Below, piece by piece: positions 35,942 through 48,086 of a DNA stretch of 64,000 nt. A program made the translations under genes and the position numbers. Under the pieces are notes generated by a model. The model did no database searches. It worked only from the letters and a program-made list of their open reading frames with translations, and was not told the origin of the DNA. Source of the DNA: JALYUM01 sp036688685 (GTDB lineage: Bacteria > Pseudomonadota > Gammaproteobacteria > Burkholderiales > Burkholderiaceae_D); assembly GCF_036688685.1 (NCBI RefSeq), contig NZ_JAQQPS010000022.1, positions 1-64,000 on the forward strand. Direction: 5' to 3'. Position 1 is the first letter of the stretch. Each line of letters opens with the position of its first letter.

Positions 35942-36412
35942 ATGCTTAAACTTACACCCGTCGAGCGCAGCGCCCTGCGCGCAGAAGCCCATGCGCTCAA
36001 GCCAGTGGTCATGATTGGCGAAGCGGGCTTGACCGATTCGGTCAAGAAAGAAATCTCGTCCAGCCTCGATTCCCACGGCCTCATCAAGGTTCGCGTCTTC
36101 GGCGACGACCGCGAAGCCCGTGTCGAGATGTACAACACCATCTGCACCGAACTCGATGCCGCGCCAATTCAACAGATCGGCAAACTGCTGGTCCTGTACC
36201 GCCCGAAAGTGGAAGTGGTCAAGGAACGCAGCAGCAAAGCCGGCAAAGGCATGCGCGAAGTTACCATCGTCAAGGCCAGCGCCAGCGGCACCAAACGCCC
36301 GAGCGTCACCAAGGTCATGATCAAGGGGAACGAGCGCGTCACCGAAGGCGGCACCATCAAACGTGCCAAGCCGCGCCAGACCAGCCCGAAGAAAAGCGCG
36401 CTGGGGAAGTAA
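35942..36412 (+). CDS. yhbY: YhbY/CRS1-type RNA-binding protein
   Basis: This 156-aa protein has the CRM domain over the first 95 residues: RAEAHALKPVVMIGEAGLT, containing the G-x-x-G-like loop, then SHGLIKVRVFGDDR and QIGKLLVLYRP. YhbY binds pre-50S ribosomal particles. A basic C-terminal tail (about 100-156) rich in Lys, Ser and Thr is longer than in E. coli YhbY (97 aa) and may add RNA contacts. It is divergent from rlmE, the conserved position. Confidence 0.93.
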   Translation: MLKLTPVERSALRAEAHALKPVVMIGEAGLTDSVKKEISSSLDSHGLIKVRVFGDDREARVEMYNTICTELDAAPIQQIGKLLVLYRPKVEVVKERSSKAGKGMREVTIVKASASGTKRPSVTKVMIKGNERVTEGGTIKRAKPRQTSPKKSALGK

Positions 36413-36424
36413 AAGCACCACAAA

Positions 36425-36453
36425 TCGTCGCTCCCCGTTTCCGGGGGCGACGA
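36425..36453. terminator. Hairpin between convergent yhbY and DUF4149 gene
   Basis: Inverted repeat TCGTCGC...CCCC / GGGG...GCGACGA with a short loop in the 55-base gap between convergent genes. T runs are lacking, so its strength as a terminator is uncertain. Confidence 0.5.
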
Positions 36454-36467
36454 ACATTCCGATGCGC

Positions 36468-36926
36468 TCAGCGCATCCGGATTACCAGCACTGCCGCCAG
36501 CACACTCTCCACCACATACAACAACTGCGACACGCCGTGCAGGATGGCGAACTGCGTCCATTGCGGCGACTGGCGCATGCTCATGCCGCCGGCTGCTTCC
36601 TTCAGCGCCGCCATGGCCGGCTGCACGCCGAAGTAGATCCCCAGCGCGCAGCTCACCATGACGCCGATGACAATGTTCAGGCGGCGCTTCTGCACAGCAT
36701 CGATTGCAGCAGCCGTATTCACCAGCACCAACAGCAGCGCTGCACAGATGATCGCTACCCATGCCTCGCGTGCCAGCAGGCTGCCGACGATGGTGCCGGC
36801 CAGCGCACTGTCATGCAAGGTCGCAAACAGCGTCGGCGCCACCAGATAGCCGATGGTCCACAGGCTGCCAGCCCAGAACACCGCCACCAGCAGGCGTGCA
36901 CGCTGCAGTGCTGACCCCAGCCACAT
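36468..36926 (-). CDS. DUF4149 membrane protein
   Basis: The 152-aa protein has four hydrophobic helices (about 10-30, 50-72, 83-105, 125-148) and the family start RLLVAVFWAGSLWTIGYLVAPTLF. DUF4149/TMEM205-like proteins are integral membrane proteins of unknown function. It starts on the greA stop codon (ATG and TGA sharing one base), so it is co-translated with greA, an arrangement seen in other Burkholderiales. Confidence 0.85.
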   Translation of the reverse strand: MWLGSALQRARLLVAVFWAGSLWTIGYLVAPTLFATLHDSALAGTIVGSLLAREAWVAIICAALLLVLVNTAAAIDAVQKRRLNIVIGVMVSCALGIYFGVQPAMAALKEAAGGMSMRQSPQWTQFAILHGVSQLLYVVESVLAAVLVIRMR

Positions 36927-37405
36927 CAGATGTAGCGCACTTCGAGGATTTCGTATTCGCGCGGGCCGGACGGCGCCTGCACTTCAACCACGTCGCCGGC
37001 GTACTTGCCGATCAGCGCGCGCGCGATCGGCGACGTCACCGACACTTTCGACAGTTTCAGGTCCGCTTCATCGAGGCCGACGATCTGGTAGCTGACTTTC
37101 TGGCCGCTTTCCAGGTCTTCCAGGTCGACCGTCGACGCAAACACCACGCGCCCTTCGGCGTCGAGCGTGGTCGGGTCGATGATCTGGGCGGCGCCCAGCT
37201 TGCCTTCGAGTTCGGCGATACGGCCTTCGACGAAGGCCTGGCGCTCCTTGGCGGCATCGTATTCGGCGTTTTCGGACAGGTCGCCGTGGGAACGCGCTTC
37301 GGAGATCGCATCGATGACGATCCGGCGCTCCTTGGTTTTCAGCTGGTGCAGTTCATTTTTCAGCAGCTCGGCGCCGAATTTGGTCAGTGGGACAGATGTA
37401 TTCAT
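36926..37405 (-). CDS. greA: Transcription elongation factor GreA
   Basis: GreA enters the RNA polymerase secondary channel and stimulates cleavage of backtracked RNA. The 159-aa protein has the N-terminal coiled coil with catalytic acidic tip (HGDLSENAEYDAAKERQ, Asp and Glu) and the FKBP-like C-terminal domain (SPIARALIGKYAGDVVEV). A longer reading upstream lacks GreA features, so ATG 37405 is used. It precedes the DUF4149 gene and follows the carB terminator. Confidence 0.97.
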   Translation of the reverse strand: MNTSVPLTKFGAELLKNELHQLKTKERRIVIDAISEARSHGDLSENAEYDAAKERQAFVEGRIAELEGKLGAAQIIDPTTLDAEGRVVFASTVDLEDLESGQKVSYQIVGLDEADLKLSKVSVTSPIARALIGKYAGDVVEVQAPSGPREYEILEVRYI

Positions 37406-37576
37406 GGAGTTCTGCTTTATTCGGTGGGTTGCAAAAGGGATGGGCAAATAACCTGCTGCGCGTTGCACTGGCGGTCTGCGATGCTCGCTGTACACCTGTA
37501 CAGCTGCGCTTCTCAACCACCATTGCTGCCGTTCGCGACGGTTCTTCGAGATCCCCAAAAGAAGCGCAAAAGCGAA

Positions 37577-37621
37577 AACCACAGAGCCGCGCGCTTGTTC
37601 ACCGCGCGATGCTCTGTGGTT
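37577..37621 (-). terminator. Terminator after carB
   Basis: A long inverted repeat (AACCACAGAGC ... GCTCTGTGGTT with an inner CGCGCG pairing) lies 20 bases after the carB stop. The - strand continues with TTTTCGCTTTT. The rest of the gap (37406-37576) has no gene and probably holds the greA promoter. Confidence 0.75.
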
Positions 37622-37640
37622 GACGGGTACTGCCTGGCGC

Positions 37641-40871
<3,231 letters not shown>

Positions 40872-40872
40872 A

Positions 40873-42036
40873 TCAGTTCTTCTCCGCGGCTTGCATCAGG
40901 CCGATAAAACGGTCAAACAGGTAGGCGACATCGGCAGGGCCTGGCGAGGCTTCCGGGTGACCCTGGAAGCAGAATGCCGGCTTGTCGGTGCGGGCAAAAC
41001 CCTGCAGCGAGCCGTCGAACAGCGACACGTGCGTAACGCGGCAGTTGGCCGGCAAAGTGGCCGCATCGACTGCAAAACCGTGGTTCTGCGACGTGATCAT
41101 CACCTTCTTCGAATCCAGATCCTGGACCGGGTGATTCGCGCCGTGGTGGCCGAATTTCATTTTTAAGGTTTTGGCGCCGGAAGCCAGCGCCATGATCTGG
41201 TGACCGAGGCAAATGCCGAAGGTCGGAATGCCTTTTTCGATCAGCTCGCGGCTGGCGGCAATCGCGTAATCACACGGTTCCGGGTCGCCCGGACCATTGG
41301 CCAGGAAGATACCGTCCGGGTTCAGTGCCAGCGCATCGGCGGCAGTCGACTGGGCCGGCAGCACGGTGACCTTGCAACCGCGTTCGGTCAGCATGCGCAG
41401 GATGTTGCGCTTGACGCCGTAGTCGAAGGCGACCACGTGAAATTTCGGGTCGGTGAGCTTGCCATAGCCTTCGCCCAGTTTCCACTCGGTCTCGGTGAAT
41501 TCATACGGCGTCTTGGTCGAGACAACCTTGGCCAGGTCGAGGCCGGCCAGGCCAGGGAACGAACGGGCCAGCTCCAGCGCTTGCGCGGCGGATGGCTCGT
41601 TGCCCTGCTGCCCGACGACGATGGCGCCGCTCTGGGCACCCTTCTCGCGCAGGATACGGGTCAACTTGCGCGTATCGATGCCGGCGATGGCGACGATGCT
41701 CTCGGCTTTGAGGTAGTCGCCCAGCGACTGGCTGGAACGGAAGTTCGACGCCAGCAGCGGCAGGTCACGGATGATCAGGCCGGCAGCGTGGACTTTCGAC
41801 GCTTCGACGTCTTCCGGATTCACGCCGGTGTTGCCGATGTGCGGATAGGTCAGCGTGACGATCTGGCGCGAATAGCTCGGATCGGTAAGAATTTCCTGGT
41901 AACCGGTCATGGCGGTGTTGAACACCACTTCCCCGGTGGTATGGCCGGCCGCGCCAATGGAAAAACCTTTGAACAAGGTGCCGTCTGCAAGAGCCAGGAT
42001 GGCTGGAACGGCTGGGCCAGAAAAAAATGGCGGCAA
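40873..42036 (-). CDS. carA: Carbamoyl-phosphate synthase small subunit CarA
   Basis: CarA is the glutaminase subunit. The 387-aa protein has the N-terminal domain with GEVVFNTAMTGYQEILTDPS and the class I glutamine amidotransferase domain with nucleophile motif GICLGHQ and the His/Glu pair in GHPEASPGP. The start codon is TTG at 42036, supported by a GGGAG site five bases upstream; no in-frame ATG or GTG would give the conserved N-terminus. It is followed directly by carB. Confidence 0.97.
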   Translation of the reverse strand: MPPFFSGPAVPAILALADGTLFKGFSIGAAGHTTGEVVFNTAMTGYQEILTDPSYSRQIVTLTYPHIGNTGVNPEDVEASKVHAAGLIIRDLPLLASNFRSSQSLGDYLKAESIVAIAGIDTRKLTRILREKGAQSGAIVVGQQGNEPSAAQALELARSFPGLAGLDLAKVVSTKTPYEFTETEWKLGEGYGKLTDPKFHVVAFDYGVKRNILRMLTERGCKVTVLPAQSTAADALALNPDGIFLANGPGDPEPCDYAIAASRELIEKGIPTFGICLGHQIMALASGAKTLKMKFGHHGANHPVQDLDSKKVMITSQNHGFAVDAATLPANCRVTHVSLFDGSLQGFARTDKPAFCFQGHPEASPGPADVAYLFDRFIGLMQAAEKN

Positions 42037-42214
42037 GGTAACTCCCGAATAAAGTTACCGTAGCTGCGCCACGTCAGACCGACATCCAAGGTTGCCCGAC
42101 GGCTAAAAAGGCCAGGTCTGGAGGTCGCGTTGAATGAGGGATGGTGGGTAGTCGCTACGGCAGGTAAGTGAATGGCTAAACCTCTGGAGTATAGCGCTTT
42201 TTACCCAATTCGGC

Positions 42215-42242
42215 AATCACCGCCCGGGGATGGGCGGCGATT
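42215..42242. terminator. Hairpin downstream of the GlcG-family gene
   Basis: Inverted repeat AATCACCGCCC / GGGCGGCGATT with a 6-base loop, 21 bases after the stop of the leftward GlcG-like gene. The remaining 170 bases up to carA contain no gene and probably the carAB promoter. Confidence 0.55.
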
Positions 42243-42262
42243 TTCGCCTCAGCTTGCCGACA

Positions 42263-42670
42263 TCAGGCTGCCAGGGCGGCAACCCCGGCCTTGGCGATCT
42301 GCGCATCTTCTGCCGATTTCACGCCCGACACGCCGACTGCACCGACCACGTGGCCATCGACGATGATCGGCACACCGCCCTCCAGCATGCCTTCGAGTTC
42401 CGGTGCGCTGAGGAAGGACATGCGGCCATTGTTGATGATGTCCTCATAAATCTTCGATTCGCGCCGGCCTAGCGCCGCCGTGCGGGCTTTGGCCGGCGCC
42501 ATTTGGGATGAGATCGGCGCGACGCCGTCGAGGCGCTGCAGCCAATGCAGATGGCCACCGTCGTCGACAATCGCAATGACGACATTCCAGTGATTGGCGA
42601 CAGCTTCGGCTTCGGCTGCGGCGGCGATTTTCTTCACGTCGGCAAGGGTCAGATACGGTTTGGTTTGCAT
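42263..42670 (-). CDS. GlcG/HbpS-family protein
   Basis: The 135-aa protein covers one GlcG/HbpS domain: VNIAIVDDGGHL-like sequence near residue 30 (here VVIAIVDDGGHLHWLQR), ARTAALGRRESK, and the glycine-rich end GGVPIIVDGHVVGAVGVSG. Members bind heme or cobalamin, or are encoded in glycolate operons; here there is no glycolate context, so the ligand is unknown. It follows a patatin lipoprotein gene by 10 bases and may be co-transcribed. Confidence 0.9.
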   Translation of the reverse strand: MQTKPYLTLADVKKIAAAAEAEAVANHWNVVIAIVDDGGHLHWLQRLDGVAPISSQMAPAKARTAALGRRESKIYEDIINNGRMSFLSAPELEGMLEGGVPIIVDGHVVGAVGVSGVKSAEDAQIAKAGVAALAA

Positions 42671-42680
42671 GGTTCGCTTT

Positions 42681-43619
42681 CTATTGTGGTGATAATTGTT
42701 GTTGCCTGGCGCGTAACTTGGCTTTAATTTGCGGCATCATCGCCGCAGCCGCCTGCTCACCGGCCAGGATGGCGCGGTTGCGGCCGGCAAAATCGCTGCT
42801 GCCCATGGCGCCGAGCGCGGGCGCAATAACGATGTCGGCTTCCTTCAGTTCAAAGAAATTCAGGCGCTGGCCCATGATGCTGAAGGTTTGCATCAGCACT
42901 TCCAGCGAACTGGCCGCGGCCTGGGCTTCGGTTTGTGTCGAAATATTTACGGCGATGATGAACTCGGCGCCCATGTCCTTGGCAAACTTGACCGGCACCG
43001 GCGCCACCAGGCCGCCGTCGACGTAGGAATGGGTGCCGATTTTCACCGGCTGAAACACGCTCGGTACCGACGACGACGCGCGTACCGCCTGTCCGGTGTT
43101 TCCGCGTTGGAACAGGATAGGCTTGCCCGTATTCAGATCAGTCGCCACCGCACCGAACGGTATTTTCAGGCGTTCGATCGGCACATTCTTGACCGCCTTG
43201 TTGACGTAATTCTGCAGCGCGTCGCCCTTGAGCACGCCGGACACCTTGCTGAAAAACGGCATGGCCCAGTCGGAGATGGCCGCTTCATCCATATCCATGG
43301 CGGTGCGCTGCAATTCGAAGCCACTATTCCCGGCCGCATACAGGGCACCGACGACGCTGCCGGCGCTGGTGCCGACGACGATGTCCGGCACGATGCCCTG
43401 CGCCTCGAGCGCCTTGATGACGCCGATGTGCGCAAACCCGCGCGCCGCACCGCCGCCGAGGGCCAGTCCAATCTTGATTTTACGGGGTGGAAGTGGTGGC
43501 GCGAGGACGGCGGCGGCGACCGGCGCCGGGGGCGCTGCGACCGGCGCGGAACCGCAGCCAGTCAGTGCAAAGGACGCCAGCGCGGCCAGGGTCAAGCGGC
43601 GAGAAATCATAGAGCCCAT
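42681..43619 (-). CDS. Patatin-like phospholipase, predicted lipoprotein
   Basis: Patatin enzymes are acyl hydrolases with a Ser-Asp dyad. The 312-aa product has a lipoprotein signal with LTGC (Cys about 22), a Pro/Ala linker, then the patatin domain: oxyanion loop GGGAARG, nucleophile motif GTSAGS and the Asp in YVDGGL. This matches the RssA/NTE-type family. ATGs at 43619 and 43610 are both possible starts; no strong ribosome-binding site separates them. It stands between phoR and the GlcG-like gene. Confidence 0.9.
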   Translation of the reverse strand: MGSMISRRLTLAALASFALTGCGSAPVAAPPAPVAAAVLAPPLPPRKIKIGLALGGGAARGFAHIGVIKALEAQGIVPDIVVGTSAGSVVGALYAAGNSGFELQRTAMDMDEAAISDWAMPFFSKVSGVLKGDALQNYVNKAVKNVPIERLKIPFGAVATDLNTGKPILFQRGNTGQAVRASSSVPSVFQPVKIGTHSYVDGGLVAPVPVKFAKDMGAEFIIAVNISTQTEAQAAASSLEVLMQTFSIMGQRLNFFELKEADIVIAPALGAMGSSDFAGRNRAILAGEQAAAAMMPQIKAKLRARQQQLSPQ

Positions 43620-43685
43620 ACAGAACGAAGTGAACAGCGATTGTACCGCGTCCGATGTCGGCCCATCAAAACGGGGAAACCGCTT

Positions 43686-44966
43686 TTAATTCGCTGGGAG
43701 CGATGCCGTAAACGTGCTGCCCTGGCCGGCTTCGGAGGCGATCGAGAGCTTGCCGCCGTGGCGCAGCAGGACGTGCTTCACTATGGCCAGCCCCAGGCCG
43801 GTGCCCTGCGTTTCGCGCGAGCGGCTCTTGTCGACGCGATAGAAGCGTTCGGTCAGCCGGGCAATGTGCTGGCGGTCGATGCCGATGCCGCTATCGGCCA
43901 CGGAAAACTGCAACTCGTCTTCGCCGCGCTGCCAGCGCAAGGCGATCGTGCCGCCGGCAGGCGTGTAGCGCACCGCGTTCGACGCCAGGTTGCCGAACGC
44001 ACTGCGCAACTCTTCCGCACTGCCCATCACGTCGGGACCGTCGATCGCCACTGTAATATCATGGCGCCCGCCGGACAAGGCGCGCGCTTCGGCGGCAACC
44101 GATTCGACCACCGCCTTCACATCGACCACTTCACGTTTCAGTGGCGCATCCGTCGACTCCAGCCGCGACAAGGTCAGCATGTCTTCGATCAGGCGCTGCA
44201 TGCGCTCGGCCTGCTCGGTCATCAGGCTCAAATGCGCCTTGCGGGTGGCCGCATCGAGACCAGGATCGTTCACGGCAATTTCCAGGAACCCCACCACCAC
44301 CGTCAGCGGCGTGCGCAGCTCGTGCGAGGCATTCGCGATGAAATCGCGCCGCATCTCTTCGATGCGCTCGGTCTCGGTCGCATCGTGCGTCACCAGGATC
44401 TGGCGCCGGTTTTCAAAGGGAATGATCTGGCAGACCAGCTTGCGCCCGCGAATCGACAGCGTCAGGGGTTGCTCATACCTGCCCAGGATGATGTAGTCGA
44501 TGAATTCGGGATGGCGGATCAGGTTGGTAACCCGGCGGCCTTTATCGCGTTCCAGCGTCAAGCCGAGGTGTTTCTCTGCAGCGGGATTGCACCATTCCAG
44601 GAACAACACGTCGTCCATGATGGCGACGCCTTCCGGCAACAGGTGCATGGCCTGGCGAAAGCGTGCCAGCCACTCGGTCAATTCGGCCTGGTTGCGCTCG
44701 TCACCGCGGCGCAGTCGGTACAGGCGCGCAAAAATATCGGTCCAGGCGCCCCACCCGTCCGGCAGCTTGATGCTCTCCGGATCGTTGAGCCAGTCGCCCA
44801 GCTGTTTCAGGTAGACCAATTGCGCGACCAGGGCCGCGACAACAATGACCAGCACCAGCGTCAGCGCCGGCACCGGTCCGGCGATCCACCACGACAACAG
44901 GCCCAGCAAGGCGGTGCCGGCGGCGCGCAGCACCGCCGGCACCCAGAATACCAATTTCGGGTTCAT
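43686..44966 (-). CDS. phoR: Phosphate regulon sensor kinase PhoR
   Basis: The 426-aa protein has two transmembrane helices (about 10-50) and a positively charged linker. A PAS domain (about 100-200, LLPEGVAIMDD and PAAEKHLGL) precedes HisKA with phospho-His in NASHELRTPL and an HATPase domain with NLASNAVRYTP, DSGIGID and GTGLGLAIVKH. The membrane-PAS-kinase layout is that of PhoR. It overlaps the phoB stop by 4 bases. PhoR senses phosphate status through PstSCAB and PhoU. Confidence 0.96.
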   Translation of the reverse strand: MNPKLVFWVPAVLRAAGTALLGLLSWWIAGPVPALTLVLVIVVAALVAQLVYLKQLGDWLNDPESIKLPDGWGAWTDIFARLYRLRRGDERNQAELTEWLARFRQAMHLLPEGVAIMDDVLFLEWCNPAAEKHLGLTLERDKGRRVTNLIRHPEFIDYIILGRYEQPLTLSIRGRKLVCQIIPFENRRQILVTHDATETERIEEMRRDFIANASHELRTPLTVVVGFLEIAVNDPGLDAATRKAHLSLMTEQAERMQRLIEDMLTLSRLESTDAPLKREVVDVKAVVESVAAEARALSGGRHDITVAIDGPDVMGSAEELRSAFGNLASNAVRYTPAGGTIALRWQRGEDELQFSVADSGIGIDRQHIARLTERFYRVDKSRSRETQGTGLGLAIVKHVLLRHGGKLSIASEAGQGSTFTASLPAN

Positions 44967-45655
44967 GATTTTTCAGACAGCATGTAGCCAACACTGCGTA
45001 TGGTGCGGATCAACCCCTCCTGCTCTTTTAGGGCCTTGCGCAGACGCAGCACGTGCACATCGACGGTACGCTCTTCAATCACGCTGGCGTCGCCCCACAC
45101 TTTATCGAGCAACTGGCTGCGCGAAAACACCCGCTCGCGATGGGCCAGCAGGAATTTGAGTAGCTTGAATTCCGCATTGCCGATATCGATTTTTTTGCCA
45201 TCGATTTCGACCGAGACACTCGATGGGTCCAGCACCAGGTTTCCGGCGCGCATGGGCTCTTCAGTGTCGTGCGGATTCTTGCGACGCAGCAGTGCGCGCG
45301 AGCGTGCCAGCAATTCGCGCGGCGAAAACGGTTTCGTGACGTAATCGTCAGCGCCCGTATTCAAGCCGGCCAGCTTGTCTTCTTCCATGCTCTTGGCAGT
45401 GAGCATGATCACCGGGATATCGGCGAAGTTGCGGTCCGCACGCACGCGCGAGAGCAGGCGCAGCCCGCTCTGGTCGGGCAGCATCCAGTCCAGCAGCATC
45501 AGTTGTGGTCGTTTGTTGCACAGTGCGGTCCAGGCCGCACCGGCACTCGACACCGACTGGATCGTCCAGCCGGCTTCGCGCAGGGAGTAGCTTACGAGCT
45601 CGACAATCGCCGGCTCGTCCTCCACCACCAGCACGGTGGTTTCCATAGATGCCAT
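44963..45655 (-). CDS. phoB: Phosphate regulon response regulator PhoB
   Basis: The 230-aa OmpR-type regulator has acidic pocket VVEDEPAI, phospho-acceptor in LMLLDWMLPDQSG and Lys in YVTKPFSPREL. The winged-helix domain has RERVFSRSQLLDKVWG and ERTVDVHVLRLRKAL. These are PhoB hallmarks. Two in-frame ATGs (45655, 45646) are possible. It lies two bases after the phoU stop and binds Pho boxes such as the one upstream of pstS. Confidence 0.97.
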   Translation of the reverse strand: MASMETTVLVVEDEPAIVELVSYSLREAGWTIQSVSSAGAAWTALCNKRPQLMLLDWMLPDQSGLRLLSRVRADRNFADIPVIMLTAKSMEEDKLAGLNTGADDYVTKPFSPRELLARSRALLRRKNPHDTEEPMRAGNLVLDPSSVSVEIDGKKIDIGNAEFKLLKFLLAHRERVFSRSQLLDKVWGDASVIEERTVDVHVLRLRKALKEQEGLIRTIRSVGYMLSEKS

Positions 45656-45657
45656 CG

Positions 45658-46362
45658 TTACGGTGCCGATTTCTCGGGCTCAGCCGGCTTGGTGTGGCGA
45701 ATATCCTTGCCTTCGACAACATAAATCACGTACTCGGCGATATTTTTTGCATGGTCGCCGATGCGTTCGATGGCTTTCGCCACCCACAAGGTGTCCAGCG
45801 CCGAGGAAATCGTGCGCGGGTCTTCCATCATGAAGGTGATCAGGTTGCGCAGGATCGACTTGAATTCATGGTCGATCAAGGCATCCTGGGCGATGATGGC
45901 CATCGCCTGCTTGCCGTCGAGGCGCGCAAACGCGTCGAGCGCATCGTGCAGCATTTCGGTGGTGGCCACGGCAATGGTGCGCATCATGTCATAGTGGTTC
46001 AGGCCATTCACGGCGCCACGGCTGTGCAGGCTTTTCGAAGTGCGCGCGATCTTGCTCGATTCGTCGCCGATGCGCTCGAGGTCGGTAATCACCTTGATGG
46101 TGGCAAACACCGTGCGCAAATCGTTGGCGGCCGGCTGGCGCCGCACGATCAGGTGGCTGCAAGCATCGTCGAGCGATACTTCGAGCTGGTTGACCGCATG
46201 GTCGTCGGCCATGACGCGGTCGGCGGTTTCGTCGTTACCGACGCGAAAGCACTCCATCGCGCCTTCGAATTGGGTTTCTACCATGCCGCCCATGAGCAAT
46301 ACCTTGGAGCGGATCGCTTCCAGTTCATGGTCGTACTGCTTGGATGAATGCTCACCTATCAT
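45658..46362 (-). CDS. phoU: Phosphate signalling regulator PhoU
   Basis: PhoU links the Pst transporter to PhoR and dampens kinase activity when phosphate is plentiful. The 234-aa protein consists of two three-helix PhoU repeats, each with the metal-binding (E/D)xxxD pattern (for instance VITDLERIGDESSKIA and AIERIGDHAKNIAEY). Length and position in the pst operon are typical. Confidence 0.96.
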   Translation of the reverse strand: MIGEHSSKQYDHELEAIRSKVLLMGGMVETQFEGAMECFRVGNDETADRVMADDHAVNQLEVSLDDACSHLIVRRQPAANDLRTVFATIKVITDLERIGDESSKIARTSKSLHSRGAVNGLNHYDMMRTIAVATTEMLHDALDAFARLDGKQAMAIIAQDALIDHEFKSILRNLITFMMEDPRTISSALDTLWVAKAIERIGDHAKNIAEYVIYVVEGKDIRHTKPAEPEKSAP

Positions 46363-46388
46363 GCTGCTCTCCGTCTTGTAATGTGGAA

Positions 46389-47189
46389 TCAGCCGAAACG
46401 GCCGGTGATGTAATCCTGGGTTTCTTTGCGCGCAGGATTCATGAACAATTGGTCCGTTTCGCCGAACTCGACCACTTCGCCCAGGTACATATAGGCGGTG
46501 AAGTCGGAGCAGCGCGCCGCTTGCTGCATATTGTGGGTCACGATGGCAATCGTATAGTCCTGCTTCAGCTCGCTGATCAGCTCTTCCACCTTGGCGGTCG
46601 AGATCGGATCGAGCGCCGAGGTCGGCTCATCGAGCAGCAGCACGTCGGGCTTCACCGCCACGCCGCGTGCGATGCACAGGCGCTGCTGCTGGCCGCCCGA
46701 CAGCGACAAACCGCTCTTGCTCAGCTTGTCCTTCACTTCATTCCACAGGGCGGCTTTTTTGAGTGCCCATTCGACGCGCTCGTCCATTGCGCCTTTCGAC
46801 AGGTTTTCGTACAGACGCACGCCAAACGCGATGTTGTCGTAGATCGACATCGGAAACGGCGTCGGCTTCTGGAACACCATGCCGACCTTGGCGCGCAGCA
46901 TGTTCACATCCTGGCCTGCTTCGAGGATGTTGTGGCCGCGGTAGCGGATCGAGCCTTCCGCGCGCTGACCTGGATACAGGTCATACATGCGGTTGAGCGT
47001 GCGCAGCAAGGTCGACTTGCCACAGCCGGAGGGGCCGATAAAGGCCGTCACCTGCTTGTCGTGGATGTCGAGGTTGACGTTGGTCAGGCTTTGCGTCTTG
47101 CCGTAGAAGAAATTCAGGCCAGAAATTTCAATCGTCTTGGCAGGCCGCGGGGTCACGGTCGGGATCGGCGTTGGCATTGGAGGGGTCAT
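46389..47189 (-). CDS. pstB: Phosphate ABC transporter ATPase PstB
   Basis: The 266-aa ATPase has Walker A GPSGCGKS, signature LSGGQQQRL, Walker B LLLDEPTSALDP and the H-loop VTHNM, with the PstB-specific LNRMYDLYPG. It energises phosphate import. A TTG five codons upstream (47204) could also start translation; ATG 47189 is used. The first 15-20 residues are Pro/Thr-rich and variable in this family. It lies between pstA and phoU. Confidence 0.96.
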   Translation of the reverse strand: MTPPMPTPIPTVTPRPAKTIEISGLNFFYGKTQSLTNVNLDIHDKQVTAFIGPSGCGKSTLLRTLNRMYDLYPGQRAEGSIRYRGHNILEAGQDVNMLRAKVGMVFQKPTPFPMSIYDNIAFGVRLYENLSKGAMDERVEWALKKAALWNEVKDKLSKSGLSLSGGQQQRLCIARGVAVKPDVLLLDEPTSALDPISTAKVEELISELKQDYTIAIVTHNMQQAARCSDFTAYMYLGEVVEFGETDQLFMNPARKETQDYITGRFG

Positions 47190-47204
47190 GGTCGTATCGT
47201 TCAA

Positions 47205-48086
47205 TTAAGTCGGCGTCTTCTGGCTGAAGACGGTACGCGAGAGTATGTTCAAAAGCAATACGCTGAAGGTTACCAACAGTGCACCGCCCCAGGCCAGCGC
47301 GCGCCAGTCGTCGTACGGGCTCATGGCAAACTGGTAAATCACCACCGGCAAGTTGGCCAGCGGCGCATTCATGTCGGCGCTGAAGAACTGGTTGTTCAGG
47401 GCGGTGAAGAGCAGCGGCGCGGTTTCGCCGGCGATGCGGGCCAGGGCCAGCAGCACGCCGGTGACCACACCCGCCTTGACGGCGCGCAGGCGCACCATGG
47501 TCGACACCTTCCAGCGCGGCGCACCGAGGGCAAATGCGGCTTCCAGCAGGCTGTTCGGCACCAGGCGCAGCATATTGTCGGTCGTGCGCACCACCACCGG
47601 CACGGCAATGAGCGACAGCGCAATGGTTCCGGCATAGCCCGAGAAATGGCCGACCTTGGCGACATACAGCGCATACACGAACAGGCCGATGACGATCGAC
47701 GGGGCCGACAGCATGATATCGGTCACAAAGCGGGTCACCTGGGCGAATTTGTTCAGTTCGCCGTATTCCGCCAGGTAGATGCCGGCCAGGATGCCGATTG
47801 GCGTGCTGATCAAGGTGGACAAGCCCACCATCATCAGGCTGCCGACGATGGCGTTGCGCAGACCACCGCCTTCGCTGCCAGGCGCCAGCGTGTCATGGGC
47901 AAACATGGCCACGGACAAGCCGCCCACGCCCTTGACCAGCAAGGTGCCCAGGATCCACAACAGCACGGCCAGGCCGAAGGTCATGGCCAGCACCGACAGC
48001 ACGATGCCGAAACGGTGCATCATCAGGCGCTTGCGGTAGACCGGATTCATGGCCGGATTGGCCGCTTTCACGACGGCGTCGTTCAT
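47205..48086 (-). CDS. pstA: Phosphate ABC transporter permease PstA
   Basis: The 293-aa permease has six hydrophobic helices and the binding-protein-dependent transport motif EAAFALGAPRWKVSTMVRL (about 195-213), with PstA-type sequence GTIALSLIAVPVVVRTTDNML upstream of it. It forms the channel with PstC and overlaps the pstC stop by 4 bases. Confidence 0.96.
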   Translation of the reverse strand: MNDAVVKAANPAMNPVYRKRLMMHRFGIVLSVLAMTFGLAVLLWILGTLLVKGVGGLSVAMFAHDTLAPGSEGGGLRNAIVGSLMMVGLSTLISTPIGILAGIYLAEYGELNKFAQVTRFVTDIMLSAPSIVIGLFVYALYVAKVGHFSGYAGTIALSLIAVPVVVRTTDNMLRLVPNSLLEAAFALGAPRWKVSTMVRLRAVKAGVVTGVLLALARIAGETAPLLFTALNNQFFSADMNAPLANLPVVIYQFAMSPYDDWRALAWGGALLVTFSVLLLNILSRTVFSQKTPT

